Assembly: GCA_003550325.1 (NCBI GenBank)
Contig: QKWP01000426.1
Location: 242,932-306,931 of the forward strand
Length of the DNA stretch: 64,000 nt
Reading direction: 5' to 3'
Source: Gigaspora rosea
Lineage: Eukaryota; Glomeromycota; Glomeromycetes; Diversisporales; Gigasporaceae
Part shown: piece by piece, positions 11,601 through 21,543 of the stretch
How the letters are laid out: each line of letters opens with the position of its first letter
Position numbering within the stretch: the first letter of the stretch is position 1
Notes under the pieces: model-generated
Told to the model about the DNA's origin: nothing
What the model saw: the letters and a program-made list of their open reading frames with translations, nothing else
Databases searched by the model: none
Translations under genes and position numbers: made by a program

Positions 11601-11876
11601 AGTAAGAAATAGTAAGAAATAGACCGCACAAGAAAAGTTTGCATAGAAAACCCATGAGTAGCAGAATCAAAGCTCAAAGTAGTAGAGAAAAATGTTGGGA
11701 CAAGGTTGGAACTTCTATGACTAACCTAGTTCAAAATAATTTCAAACCAGCGTGGTTTGGACTGTATAGACCATATCTAATACAATTTTGACAAGGCTAG
11801 CGACCATCATCCATTAACCAAGGGAGTGAGTACCTTTAGAAAGTTAAAGGCCCAAGTATAGGAAAAAGGTAGCTAT

Positions 11877-12056
11877 GACAGATCTAGAGATGGGCACTAT
11901 GCGCATGACTGCATGCATGCATGCAATTAATTCTGGCCAGCATTAAGAAATTAAATCATAACTTTGGTCAAAACATGCATGCATGCATGCAAAAAATGCA
12001 TGCGCATGTGCATGCTAAAATAAAAATTTGCTATTTTGCCCATCTCCAGACAGATC
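11877..12056. mobile_element. hAT-like MITE with 8-bp target duplication
   Basis: GACAGATC at 11877-11884 and 12049-12056 flanks a 164-bp element (11885-12048). Its ends are TAGAGATGGGCA and TGCCCATCTCCA. The 8-bp duplication and TAGAG terminus fit the hAT superfamily. Both sides of the centre carry runs of GCATGCATGC, alternating purine and pyrimidine. It is non-coding and sits in the LINE 3' untranslated region. Confidence 0.85.
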
Positions 12057-12937
12057 GCATCTGAGCACTAAATAGCAGCCGGATAAGTCTTTATTGTAGT
12101 AAAAGAAGAGTTAAAGGCAGTAGTTGGAGACCTTTGTATATAATAACATGTGTATTTTTTAGTCAATAAAAGCAGGATTGCCAAAAAAACCAAATAGTAA
12201 TCTATTTATATATAACTCTGGGTTCTTGTATACATTATATTAGTTTATTTTTAGATACTTCACTAATATCTTTTTTCAATAATATTCTTTAGGCTGTTGG
12301 TTATACCTTTTGGCTTTAAAATATTTCTAGAATATATACAAATAGTTTTTTTAAATATATTTAAATACAATATTTTTTGCTCTAAAATATTTCAATACTA
12401 ATAGATTTTCATTCTTTTTTTTGTAAATACTTTTACTAATATTAAGTAAACTGTTTTAACTTTTTTTAATAACTTTTTTTCTTGATAACTTATTTAGATT
12501 AGTCTTAGCATTACCTTACTAAAAATTTTGAAAAGATATTATAAAAAAATATATGAAGATAAACCAATATAATATTTTGAATAATTTTTAAACAAATATT
12601 ATCAATTAGCATTGTAAAAGAATTTTAGTAGTTATTAATAAAGTATATTAGCAAAAATTAAATTACCTATTTATAAAAGCAAGAATAATTTTAATGCAAT
12701 CCATATTGGTTGATTTATGGAATTGAACCTTAAAATAATTACAAAATATTCAATGATCTGCAAAAAGTCACATGTTAATTGGATGTAAATAAAAAATGTA
12801 CCAAAATTACATATCAAATTCGTTGTCTCTTCTAGAGAATATAATTCTAGAGAATATAATAAAACCCATAAGTCTACATGAGTTTTTTTAAAAAGAATCG
12901 AATTTAATAAAAAGTAAGAGAAGTTAAGGGCTATATC

Positions 12938-13082
12938 ATTAATCACCTGATTATTTTTTATTAGAGGCCTACCCCTCCTTCTTCTTTAATATATATATAT
13001 TTAGGTTCTTATATATAATTTCAACTTTTTTTACCTCCTCCCTTCCTAAAAAATCACCTGATTTTTGTCACTCTCCTAATTT
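12938..13082. repeat. Dispersed repeat, copy 1
   Basis: About 145 bp shared almost unchanged with 15305-15432. It includes ATTAATCACCTGATTATTTT, AGAGGCCTACCCCTCCTTCT and a final AAAAAATCACCTGATTTTTG. The two copies are in direct orientation 2.37 kb apart. It is probably a small non-autonomous element; the termini are not resolved. Confidence 0.65.
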
Positions 13083-13395
13083 TAAATTAACCCTTTTTTT
13101 TAAACTTTTTAAAAATTTAAACCTTTCAAAGTTTAACTTAAGATCTCATGATGCATATCTAGCTTTTGTTTAGATCTTGTAGCTTATATTTTGTGGCACA
13201 TATTTGGATCTTGTAATATATACTTATCTTTGTTATATTGAAATCAAATTTTTGTAATTTTCACAACCAAAAATTTATTTTGGAAATTATGTTATAAGCA
13301 AACACATATTGTAGTTATAAAGATTTAGATACTAACAAAATTCTTGTAGTTCTGTAGTTATAAAGGTTAATGTACTGACAAAATTTCTAATAGTA

Positions 13396-13556
13396 AAGGA
13401 ATTGGAGTCAAAAAGGACAAAAAGAAGGCATTTAAATGTTATAAAAAATCTGCTGAGATGGGTAATACTAATAGAGTTGGAGATTGCTAAAATAGTGTTG
13501 GGATCGAAAAGAATAAAAAGAAGGTATTTGAATATTTATAATTCTATTAGTTGAAA
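13396..13556 (+). pseudogene. Sel1-like repeat (SLR) fragment
   Basis: The plus frame reads K-G-I-G-V-K-K-D-K-K-K-A-F-K-C-Y-K-K-S-A-E-M-G-N, then after one stop N-S-V-G-I-E-K-N-K-K-K-V-F-E-Y. These match the helix-turn-helix consensus of Sel1-like repeats (GxGVxKDxxKAFxxYxKSAEMG), nearly two consecutive units with the standard spacing. SLR domains often follow kinase domains in mycorrhizal fungi (family knowledge). No start, no further repeats and an internal stop: a gene remnant. Confidence 0.65.
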
Positions 13557-14549
13557 TAAACTGATTAAAAAGCAATGATTGCTTTATTTTTTTATTAAAA
13601 ATAGTACAATTAAAAATTCTATTTTAAACCATGCCAAATTTTGAGAAGATTAATATACCTACAAATTTGTATTTTTTTTTTTTAATAAAAAAATTTATTT
13701 TTTACCTTGCACATAACATAGTGTTTCAAAATTATGATAGTGGGTTAGTTCTATTTTTTTAATTTACTAAAAGCTTTCAAATATTTAATTTTAAATAAGT
13801 CTTTTCATTTTTTCATTAATTTTTTAATATGGAATATACAACTTTTTTGCTTATGAAATTTTTAATCAAATATTAAAATGTTTATTCATCAAAAAAAAAT
13901 ATATTCTTTAATGGATTAAAAATAAATATAATTAATAATTAACTGCATTTAAAAATCCAAGAAAATCATATAGCCAAATGTAAAATTGGATAACTCATAA
14001 TTTTAAAATTCTTTATTTAGGTGTAATTAAAACTTCATACAACTAAATTAATTGAAAATAATTTAGAGATACAAGCTTATTTTATTATTATATGATAATT
14101 TGTGCTGTGTACCAAATAATAAAGCATGCTAGTCAAGACAAAAACCTGGTAAATGATTTTTTTATTATTTCTATGTTTTTTTTTTTAAGTATGAAAAATG
14201 TGACAATTTAAAAAATGCAATTTGAAAAAGCAACTCCAAAAGTGATAGCAAAATTGGCAACAGCTACAAAAGTTAAAGCAAAGATTTGTAAAAAATAAAT
14301 AAAAAAACTTTATAGCTTTCTATTAATTAGATGAATATGACCTAACAATAAAAACTTCAAAAATGACAATTACAGAAATGCTCCAAAGGGCAACTCTAAA
14401 TGCGATACGAAATTGATTGTATATGATAGTTAAGTTATATAAACTATTAATATATATATATGCAGATCATTATATAATTAATGTATATATTATTTGAACC
14501 CCAAAATTTTTAGAGTATTCTAAAAATCATCTGATATGCTTATTTTAAA

Positions 14550-14808
14550 AGTTGTATGGGCTGCTGTCAATAGAAATCAAGCAAATTTTTTTTAGTAACT
14601 TTTTTTAAAAGTTTAAATTAAAATAACTTAACAAAAACTTGATCAAATTTGATAAAATTTTTTTAAATTAATTCTATAAGTTTATGAAAGTAATTTTAAA
14701 AAAATTTTATCAAATTTGATTAAATTTTTGTTAAGTTATTTCTGTTCAAAGTTTCAAAAAAATTTTATTATAAAAAATTTGCTTGATTTCTATTGACTCA
14801 CACCCATA
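14550..14808. repeat. Foldback element (TATGGG...GTCAATAGAAATCAAG)
   Basis: Inverted ends GTCAATAGAAATCAAGCAAA (from 14567) and TTTGCTTGATTTCTATTGAC (to about 14801), with AT-rich arms pairing through the centre. The outer bases TATGGG and CCCATA match the foldback at 63084-63341, so the two form one family. Confidence 0.75.
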
Positions 14809-15032
14809 TAATAGCAAAATTGGTATTAGAAATTTAGGTATTAGTAAAATTTTAATAGTTATAATTAGTAATATAGTAAAATTGTTCTAATAATTGTTGT
14901 AGCTAGTTATAATATAAGTTTTAGCTAATTATAGTTTAAGTATTTAATCATTAGTATGTTAATTAGAATAAATTAGAATTATATTAGAATTAGTAATATA
15001 TAATAATATTAATATTAGGCACTATTTAAGAC

Positions 15033-15223
15033 TATATAAAGTTAATTTTTTGGTTCTTATAATATGAGACAAAAAAAATGATCTGCTTGTCTAAACTTTT
15101 ATTTAAAAATTTTATATATAAAATTTTATAAAATTTTTAAAAAAATTTTTTAAAACTTTTTAAAAAAAATTCCAATATATAATTCAGATAGGTTATAAGA
15201 ACCAAAAAATTAACTTTATACAG
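15033..15223. repeat. Short foldback
   Basis: Ends AAAGTTAATTTTTTGGTTCT and AGAACCAAAAAATTAACTTT are perfect complements. The interior is AT-rich. It is a MITE-like element with no coding content. Confidence 0.75.
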
Positions 15224-15304
15224 CCTAATAGAAATGAAAAAATCTCTTTTTTAAATCTTGTCAATTTATTAGATTTATAAAAAAATATGCCAATTTGTAC
15301 TGTA

Positions 15305-15432
15305 GCTAAGGACTATGTCATTAATCACCTGATTATTTTTTATCAGAGGCCTACCCCTCCTTCTTTTTTAATTTTATATAATTTCAACTTTTTTTACCTC
15401 CTCCCCCTAAAAAATCATCTGATTTTTGTTAC
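15305..15432. repeat. Dispersed repeat, copy 2
   Basis: Direct copy of 12938-13082, with short deletions in the middle AT tract. Confidence 0.65.
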
Positions 15433-15583
15433 TTCCCTAACTTGATCTAGAAATTGATTAAAAAAATAATAAATAACAAATTATTAAATTATTTTTATAA
15501 ATTTATTTTATATTATAAAAATTATATATGCATTGTTTAATTGTAATATAAATAAATTATTATATATAGTAGCATAGAGATTG

Positions 15584-16022
15584 CAGGTGTACTTTCTGAA
15601 TGCAAGTTGTTCATCTCGGTGAATATGTAAGTTACCAAAGCATAGATAATGCCTGTGTGAAATAGAGAATGCTCTACCAAGTGTTCTGTGAGGATAAATT
15701 AGTTCTAAGGGATGTTGTTAGCATCTGGAACTGACCTCGACTAACTAATGTATCAGAGAACTGTACTGATAATACAAGTAGGATTGGCAGGAGAAGCCTG
15801 AACTAGAGAGTTTAAATAGGCAATCCCCTAGTTGGGTTGCAGGTATGGTAGCTAGTATAGAACCCATAAAGTAGAACCTTCGAGCAGACTACTTAAATTA
15901 GACAACCAAAAGTTGTACATGTGGCTAGTTGTATCCTTATTCATATAACAAATATCAGGTGCCCAAAGAGGCACTCTTAATCTACAAGCTTGATTAAATA
16001 AACTTATCACCCAAATCGGGAA
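15584..16022 (+). mobile_element. Retroposon, old 5'-truncated copy
   Basis: Corresponds to the 3' half of the retroposon at 29205-30241, with many substitutions. Shared landmarks are ATCCCCTAGTTGGGTTG, GACAACCAAAAGTTGTAC and TTGATTAAATAAACT. It lacks the tRNA-like head. Loss of the 5' part and an A-rich 3' end fit target-primed reverse transcription. Confidence 0.75.
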
Positions 16023-16112
16023 CATTGATATAAAAAAAATTAAATAAATAAATTATAATATATTAATTAGAGCACTAATATATATTATATAATATTTTTA
16101 TCAAGAAAGCTA

Positions 16113-17171
16113 TATATACTCCTTTTCTTTTTTTTTTTTGTGTTAAAGTTCCCGCTTTGGGTGAGAGTTTATTTAATCAAGCCTGTGGATCAAGGGCGCC
16201 TCTTTGGGCGCACCCACAATTGAGTTACATTGAATGAGAGTACAACTAGCCACACGTACAACTTTTGGTTGTCTAATTTAAGTAGTCCGCCCGAAGGTTC
16301 TACACTAGTTGCCATACCTACAACCCAACTAGGGGATTGCCTATTTAAACCCTCTGGTCCAATGCTTCGCATGTCAATCCTACTTGTGATCACCGGTACA
16401 GCTCTCCGATACATTAGTCAGTCAAAGACAGTCTCGGATGCTACCTACATCCCCTTAGGACTAATTTATCCTCGCGGGTAAACTTGGTAGAGCAGTCCCT
16501 GTCCCACACAGGTATTACCTACACTTCGGTAACTTACACACTCACTGAGGCAAGCAACTTGCAGTCAGAGGGTACCTAACTGCTACTATTACCTACTTCT
16601 GCCCTTGTAAAGTTTACACCGACCCCGGTACCTACCATTACTTTCCTACTGGTCCATTACCAGGTGCCCCAAACTTCCAAACCAGTTGGCCCAGAAGGGT
16701 TGATCTAACCAGTATTAGGTGCTACTATAGTTTTTCTTCCCCTGGTGCCTAATTCCAGAACATAGGTCCTTTTTCTCCGGTACGACTCCGGCGGCCAGGT
16801 TGGTGGACCCTCTTCTCCGAAGATCATATCGTCCAGTTCTCCAGCTCCGGTTTCTGATATTCCAGTTCTGGTAGCACCGTCGAAGATCGTTGCTACCTCC
16901 TTACTCGGGACTTTCCAAATAGGTTTCTATTTCCCCGGTTCCTTGGATTTGTCTGTATCACCGGATACAACTTCGCCCGAAAGCTCCCATTCGAGATGGT
17001 AACCAAGGACTACAGGTAATATACCCAACCAATCGACAGGAAACGGTTACCGTAACACAGGTCTATTTTCCAAAGCGTTGCCAGTGGGATTTGAACCCTA
17101 GACCTGCCACTTGGGGGTGACAACTTACCAACTTCCCTAAGTCGCCACACCCTTATATACTCCTTTTCTTT
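16113..17171 (-). mobile_element. Full-length retroposon with tRNA-like head, copy 1
   Basis: The element 16131-17153 lies on the minus strand between two copies of TATATACTCCTTTTCTTT (16113-16130 and 17154-17171), an 18-bp duplication. The 3' tail is poly-A (T run at 16131-16139). The 5' head near 17080-17150 has a Pol III B-box (complement of GGATTTGAACC at 17087-17097). The composition is visibly more GC-rich than its surroundings. It is near-identical to the plus-strand copy at 29205-30241. It is a long SINE-like element mobilised by a LINE. Confidence 0.85.
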
Positions 17172-18703
17172 ATATTATATATGAAGTATATATATAATAT
17201 ATTATATCCAGTTACTTCCTCTTCTAAGATGTTACATGATATGCTCTAATGTTGGCACTACCCCCAAAACCAATGATACTACTATAACCAATGACACTAT
17301 CACTTCCAAAACTAATAATAATAACACTTTCAAGACCATCTATCTTGCCAAATCAATACCACCCAACCAAAGACCTAGACAAAAAACATTTAATTTTAAT
17401 TGTCAATGCAAAAATAGAAGAAACAGATATGGTAAGTATAATTCTACCTTCTCACATCTATTTGAGTCAAAAAATAAAATATGGTTTAATTCTAAATATT
17501 AATTTAGATAATCCAGACTATGATCCTGAATATGTGCACTCTTAAATAATTATATATGGTTTAGTGCTAGTAATACTAATTGTAATAATTAGGAAAGATA
17601 TGATCAGGACAAGATTGAATAATATTATTTGTATATTTATAAATTGTTGTTCAGCAACAATTTTTAATAAATAAAAAAGAGGTTGGTGACCCGAACATTT
17701 TTATTTTTTATGTAATTGTAAATTGACAAAATATTAGAATTTATTACCTCATGGCTAAAACCCACATTATATAAAACAAAAAATTTATACAACTTGTTTG
17801 AGTAAGAGTTATTTACCTACTATTAATATAAATTCTGAAAACAATAGGTATAGCCTTATTTAAGCTTGTACTAACTTGCTAATTTTGACTATTACAACGT
17901 ATGTATATACTACAATATGGATCTGGCAATAAATATCTTGTAACATCTAAACTTACAAAACTAGAATTAAAGATTAGATCAATTAAAAAAGATATATTAT
18001 AAAGAAATAAAAAGAACTATAGCAGAATTGGTTTAGGCAAACTAAAATAACCAATCTCTTTATTTGTTATATTGTATTACAATAGTAATAAAAAATAAAA
18101 AAAAATTAATTTTTTTAGAGTTACTAAGTAGTTACTACTACAATCACTACAATATGAGTGTTGTTACAAGTGACTATAGCCTTCAATATAGTACTTGCAA
18201 TACAGTACACAGCGACAGGGATCTTGTAAGGGTCAGAGAAGATATGCAGTGGTATGGAAGTGGAATATTACTTCACTAGAGCGGTTCAATATATATTTAT
18301 TAATTAACAAGAGTATATTTATTTGGTAAAAATATATTTTATATATTTAGATAATAATATTCAAGAGATATAATTATTTAAGTGTTAGAGGGAGGAGAAA
18401 GGGAATCTGAGTCTAAGCTAAAAACTAATGTGTAGAAGGTCAGAAAGCTAGTGTTTATATATTTTTCAAACAAGTAATAAAATAATATAATAATATAATA
18501 ATATAAAAATAATAATTATAAACTATAAAACTATAAAACGGTAAAACTGTAAAACTGTAAAACTATAAAACTCTGCTTTACTCTGTATCTAACAAGAAAC
18601 CTATTCTATAACAGTGTTTATTTTTTGTTAGTCTATTAGCATCCCAGTATTCATATTCGATATAAACAGCTGAGTAGATCCTAGCTAAATAATAGCTTTT
18701 CAA
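17172..18703. other. AT-rich stretch, no clear gene
   Basis: Two overlapping short open frames (17236-17502 and 17291-17545) lie here. The second reads H-L-I-L-I-V-N-A-K-I-E-E-T-D and D-N-P-D-Y-D-P-E-Y, which looks protein-like, but there is no family match I can name. 18480-18575 is a tandem ATAATATAATA / ACTGTAAA run. Nothing else is supported. Confidence 0.35.
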
Positions 18704-19015
18704 CTAGTACAAAGCAAGACAAAAAGTTATTAACAAGAACTTTAGAAAATAGTTCATTAATAGATTTTCTCTATAAGTATTAGATTCTATATTTTTATTA
18801 GATTTTTTTCTACTTTTACCATACTCTTCTACATTTTCATCAAGCTCTTCTTTTTTTGCACTTTCAGATTCAGATTGCTCAGATTTATTCTTTCTAGTTA
18901 TGTTTTCTTCATTAGCTTCTTCATTAGGACTAATAGTATTTTCTGTATTGTTTTCAAATTCTGGTTTCTTTGGTAATACAGTTATCACCAAATCATCTAT
19001 ATCATAAAATGACAT
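18704..19015 (-). CDS. Hypothetical acidic protein (103 aa), uncertain
   Basis: A 103-residue open frame starting M-S-F-Y-D-I-D-D-L-V-I-T. Residues about 18-80 are low-complexity and rich in E, N, K and S. Residues about 85-103 are hydrophobic (L-L-M-N-Y-F-L-K-F-L-L-I-T-F), a possible tail anchor. The lack of stops in such AT-rich sequence is mildly unusual. I recognise no family. Just upstream on the same strand (about 19290-19070) is another coding-like stretch (N-G-S-I-T-V-N-C-I-E-Y) that could be an earlier exon, but no splice pair joins them convincingly. It could be a decayed repeat-encoded protein. Confidence 0.3.
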   Translation of the reverse strand: MSFYDIDDLVITVLPKKPEFENNTENTISPNEEANEENITRKNKSEQSESESAKKEELDENVEEYGKSRKKSNKNIESNTYRENLLMNYFLKFLLITFCLALY

Positions 19016-19534
19016 ACCACAGATATAAAAAATTGTATTTAAAAATTATTTCAATAAAGTCTTATCCTTTTTGGAAAGCTTTTTTGCACTAAAGAGAAAA
19101 CAAGGCTTCTCATATTCAATGCAATTCACAGTGATACTACCATTTTTTGCACATGTAGCAATAGTACTAAATAGTATAGTATGTTTGGTTTTTGCTTTAC
19201 TTGCTTTGTTTTTGTTCCAGATTTTACCAATAAAAGTCTATGGTTTTCTGTTGTTCAGATATGATCTGGTAGACAGTGCAGCTGCTTGAAGTCTTTATGA
19301 GGAGGTTGGCATATAGTGCAAAATGATTTACTACATTTTTTAATTAAAAAAAGTAATGTCATAAGATGCAGCAATGATCAAAAAATTCTTGTAGACATAG
19401 CTTTAAATAGAAAAAATTATTTTTGTTATTTTGTTATTTTATTTATTTTTTAAATGCAAGTGATTTAATCAATACTTACCTTTTGCCTTATTTTTGCTCT
19501 AGTACAATTTTTATAAAAAACATTATTAGCCAAA
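19016..19534. other. Coding-like patch and AT-rich spacer
   Basis: The plus-strand 72-codon frame at 19071-19289 looks hydrophobic mainly because it is antisense to the more protein-like minus-strand stretch noted above. 19290-19534 shows nothing. Confidence 0.3.
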
Positions 19535-20280
19535 ACTTTTGATATACTGAGCCAATTTAGATGATTTAACTACCAAAATGCTCATCTCAATGAGGCGATT
19601 CTAACAAGCCCAAAATTGTTAAAATCTAATTACAGAATCCCAAGATCGTTCAACTTTTGTGTAATTTAATAGTGATTTTTTAGAATCACTAAGTAAATTT
19701 CTTTAACATTGAATAACTTTTGATCCACTAGTCCGTTTGGGATGATTTAACTACCAAAATGTTCGCCTCAGTGATACGATTCTAACAAGCTTAAAATCGC
19801 TAAATTCCAATCACAGGATCCCAAGATCGATAAAGATTTGTATTGTTATTAACAATACAAATCTTTATCGATTTTTGGATCCTGTGATTGGAATTTAGCG
19901 ATTTTAAGCTTGTTAGAATCGTATCACTGAGGCGAACATTTTGGTAGTTAAATCATCCCAAACGGACTAGTGGATCAAAAGTTATTCAATGTTAAAGAAA
20001 TTTACTTAGTGATTCTAAAAAATCACTATTAAATTACACAAAAGTTGAACGATCTTGGGATTCTGTAATTAGATTTTAACAATTTTGGGCTTGTTAGAAT
20101 CGCCTCATTGANTTAGTGATTCTAAAAAATTACTATTAAATTATACAAAAGTTGAACGATCTTGGGATCCTGTAATTAGATTTTAACGATTTTGGCCTTG
20201 TTAGACATCTTATTGAGATAAGCATTTTGGTAGTTAATTTATACAAAATGGACCAGTGGATCAAAAATTATTATCAATTC
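19535..20280. repeat. Giant foldback with 262-bp perfect-looking arms
   Basis: The arms 19587-19848 and 19850-20111 are almost exact reverse complements, meeting at ATTGTTATTAACAAT. The outer left segment 19535-19586 is matched again only at about 20214-20275. The extra 20113-20213 duplicates part of the right arm, and an ambiguous base (n) sits exactly at the join, 20112. The core (GTCCGTTT..GATGA, then ACTACCAAAATGTTC) is shared with foldbacks at 24453, 32870 and 39055. Confidence 0.85.
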
Positions 20281-20560
20281 CAAAAATTGGATATAAATTT
20301 TTAAAAAAATATGAAATTTGATTGGCTAATAGGGTATCAGGTGTAGGTGGGTGGGGTAAAATTTTAAAATTTATTAGTAACAAAAAATTATATAATTTCT
20401 GGAAGCTCCCTAAAGAACTGAAAATTAAACACATTACAGATTAAGTTAATTGGGGCCTAAATACTTTCAATAAGATCATTTTTAAAGCTATTTTTTTTTT
20501 AGCAATTTTATAAATATATTCATTGTACCAGCTTTATTTATTAATTTTTCTAATTGATTA

Positions 20561-20768
20561 TACAGTCAACTCTCTTTATTCCAAACTGCTAGAACTACTA
20601 TTTTTACTATGTAAAAATTTGAAAAAAATTAGTTTTCAAAAAGTATATATGGCTTATTCAAACTTTATAATAAAATTTACAAATGTTCTTGGAGGTTTTG
20701 TTTAGTTTAAAGAGATTAATAGCTGATAGTATTTGGTTTAGAGAGGTTCAGATTAGAGAGAGGCAATA
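20561..20768. mobile_element. mariner-like MITE (TA target), copy 1
   Basis: The element 20563-20766 begins CAGTCAACTCTCTTTATTCC and ends GATTAGAGAGAGGCAA, with TA on each side. It is the reverse complement of the MITE at 38151-38354 across its whole length. The short open frame at 20523-20705 is inside it and not a gene. Confidence 0.75.
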
Positions 20769-20778
20769 ATGCATTTTA

Positions 20779-21543
20779 GTTCTCATCAGGGTTGAGCAAG
20801 CTGTATATCCAGTGCTTTTTCACTGGACACTAGACGTTTCCAAATTGCCCAGTGTAATGTCCAGTGCATGTCCAGTGTCCAGTGACATATTTATAAAACA
20901 ATTCAATAAATAAATAAATTAGTCAAAGCACAACATATCTGGTCAGATAACTAGTACTCCCAGAGGATTGCTCTAGCTAATTCTTAAAAATGTAGTTAAA
21001 ATTTTATAATAATGCACTATACCTTTGATTTAATTTAATTTTATTCTTATTTAATTTTAAAATTTAGTTTAATTATTGTATATTAGTCAAAAATTCTGTT
21101 AGCGCATATAGTATATTTGAAAAAATTAATAAGCAATAAATATGTTGGCACATAATACTGTATTTAACTAAATATGATATCTATATACAACCAATTTGCT
21201 TGCAATTGTAAAGGATAGTATTTCAAATGATGTTAACCTCCCAAAGCAATATGCATGGTAAGCAGGTTTTGAGAGATATCAGGCTTGAAAACATTATAAA
21301 TATTATATTATATAGCAGGAACAGGCTTAATAAATTAATTTTTTTAAGTTATCGATTTTAACAGAATTGGTTAATTATCTAGTTTATTTAATTTTTTTTG
21401 TTTAAAATTTTAAAAATTATAATTTTTTGTTGTCCAGTGATTATTTTTCTTAATCCATTGCTTTTCACTGGACAATTAGGACACTGGACACTGGACAAAT
21501 TTCCAATTGTCCAATTGTCCAGTTGCCCAACCCTGGTTCTCAT
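20779..21543. mobile_element. hAT-like element with perfect 8-bp target duplication
   Basis: GTTCTCAT at 20779-20786 and 21536-21543 flanks a 749-bp element (20787-21535). The ends CAGGGTTGAGCAAGCTG and CAGTTGCCCAACCCTG fit the hAT type. Near both ends GTCCAGTG/CACTGGAC motifs are repeated many times, in both orientations. Such subterminal arrays are where hAT transposases bind (family knowledge). No transposase is present. The middle (about 21230-21370) holds fragments resembling the element at 61101-61566. Confidence 0.85.

Larger units (their letters stand above)
5612..12210 (+). mobile_element. Decayed LINE (non-LTR retrotransposon) with nested insertions
   Basis: Pieces of one LINE-type polyprotein run in the expected order on the plus strand: endonuclease (6160-6960), reverse transcriptase (7640-8760), RNase H (10040-10860) and a C-terminal region (11060-11600). 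Every part has stops and frameshifts. The 3' end is near 12165-12210 (AATAAAAGCAGG, then A-rich). The 5' limit is uncertain; 5612-5830 directly abuts the A-rich element. Four secondary insertions are visible at 6451-6904, 9505-9738, 10533-10707 and 11885-12048. Three of them leave target duplications, which shows the LINE was resident first. Confidence 0.8.
12211..15583. other. AT-rich intergenic stretch with small repeats
   Basis: No intact gene. Apart from the features listed separately inside it (repeat pair, Sel1-like fragment, two foldbacks), it is low-complexity A/T sequence. Around 14220-14400 there is an N-S-K/S-D-S-K-type codon pattern reminiscent of the 15-bp minisatellite at 1692-2280, but broken by stops. 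Confidence 0.5.

Noticed and set aside
16190..16481. Two overlapping frames (74 and 83 codons) that recur at 29879-30170
   Set aside because: They occur in both retroposon copies but overlap on opposite strands and lie in the non-coding 3' part.
19071..19289. Hydrophobic 72-residue membrane protein on the plus strand
   Set aside because: The opposite strand is more protein-like, and the hydrophobicity follows from T-rich composition.
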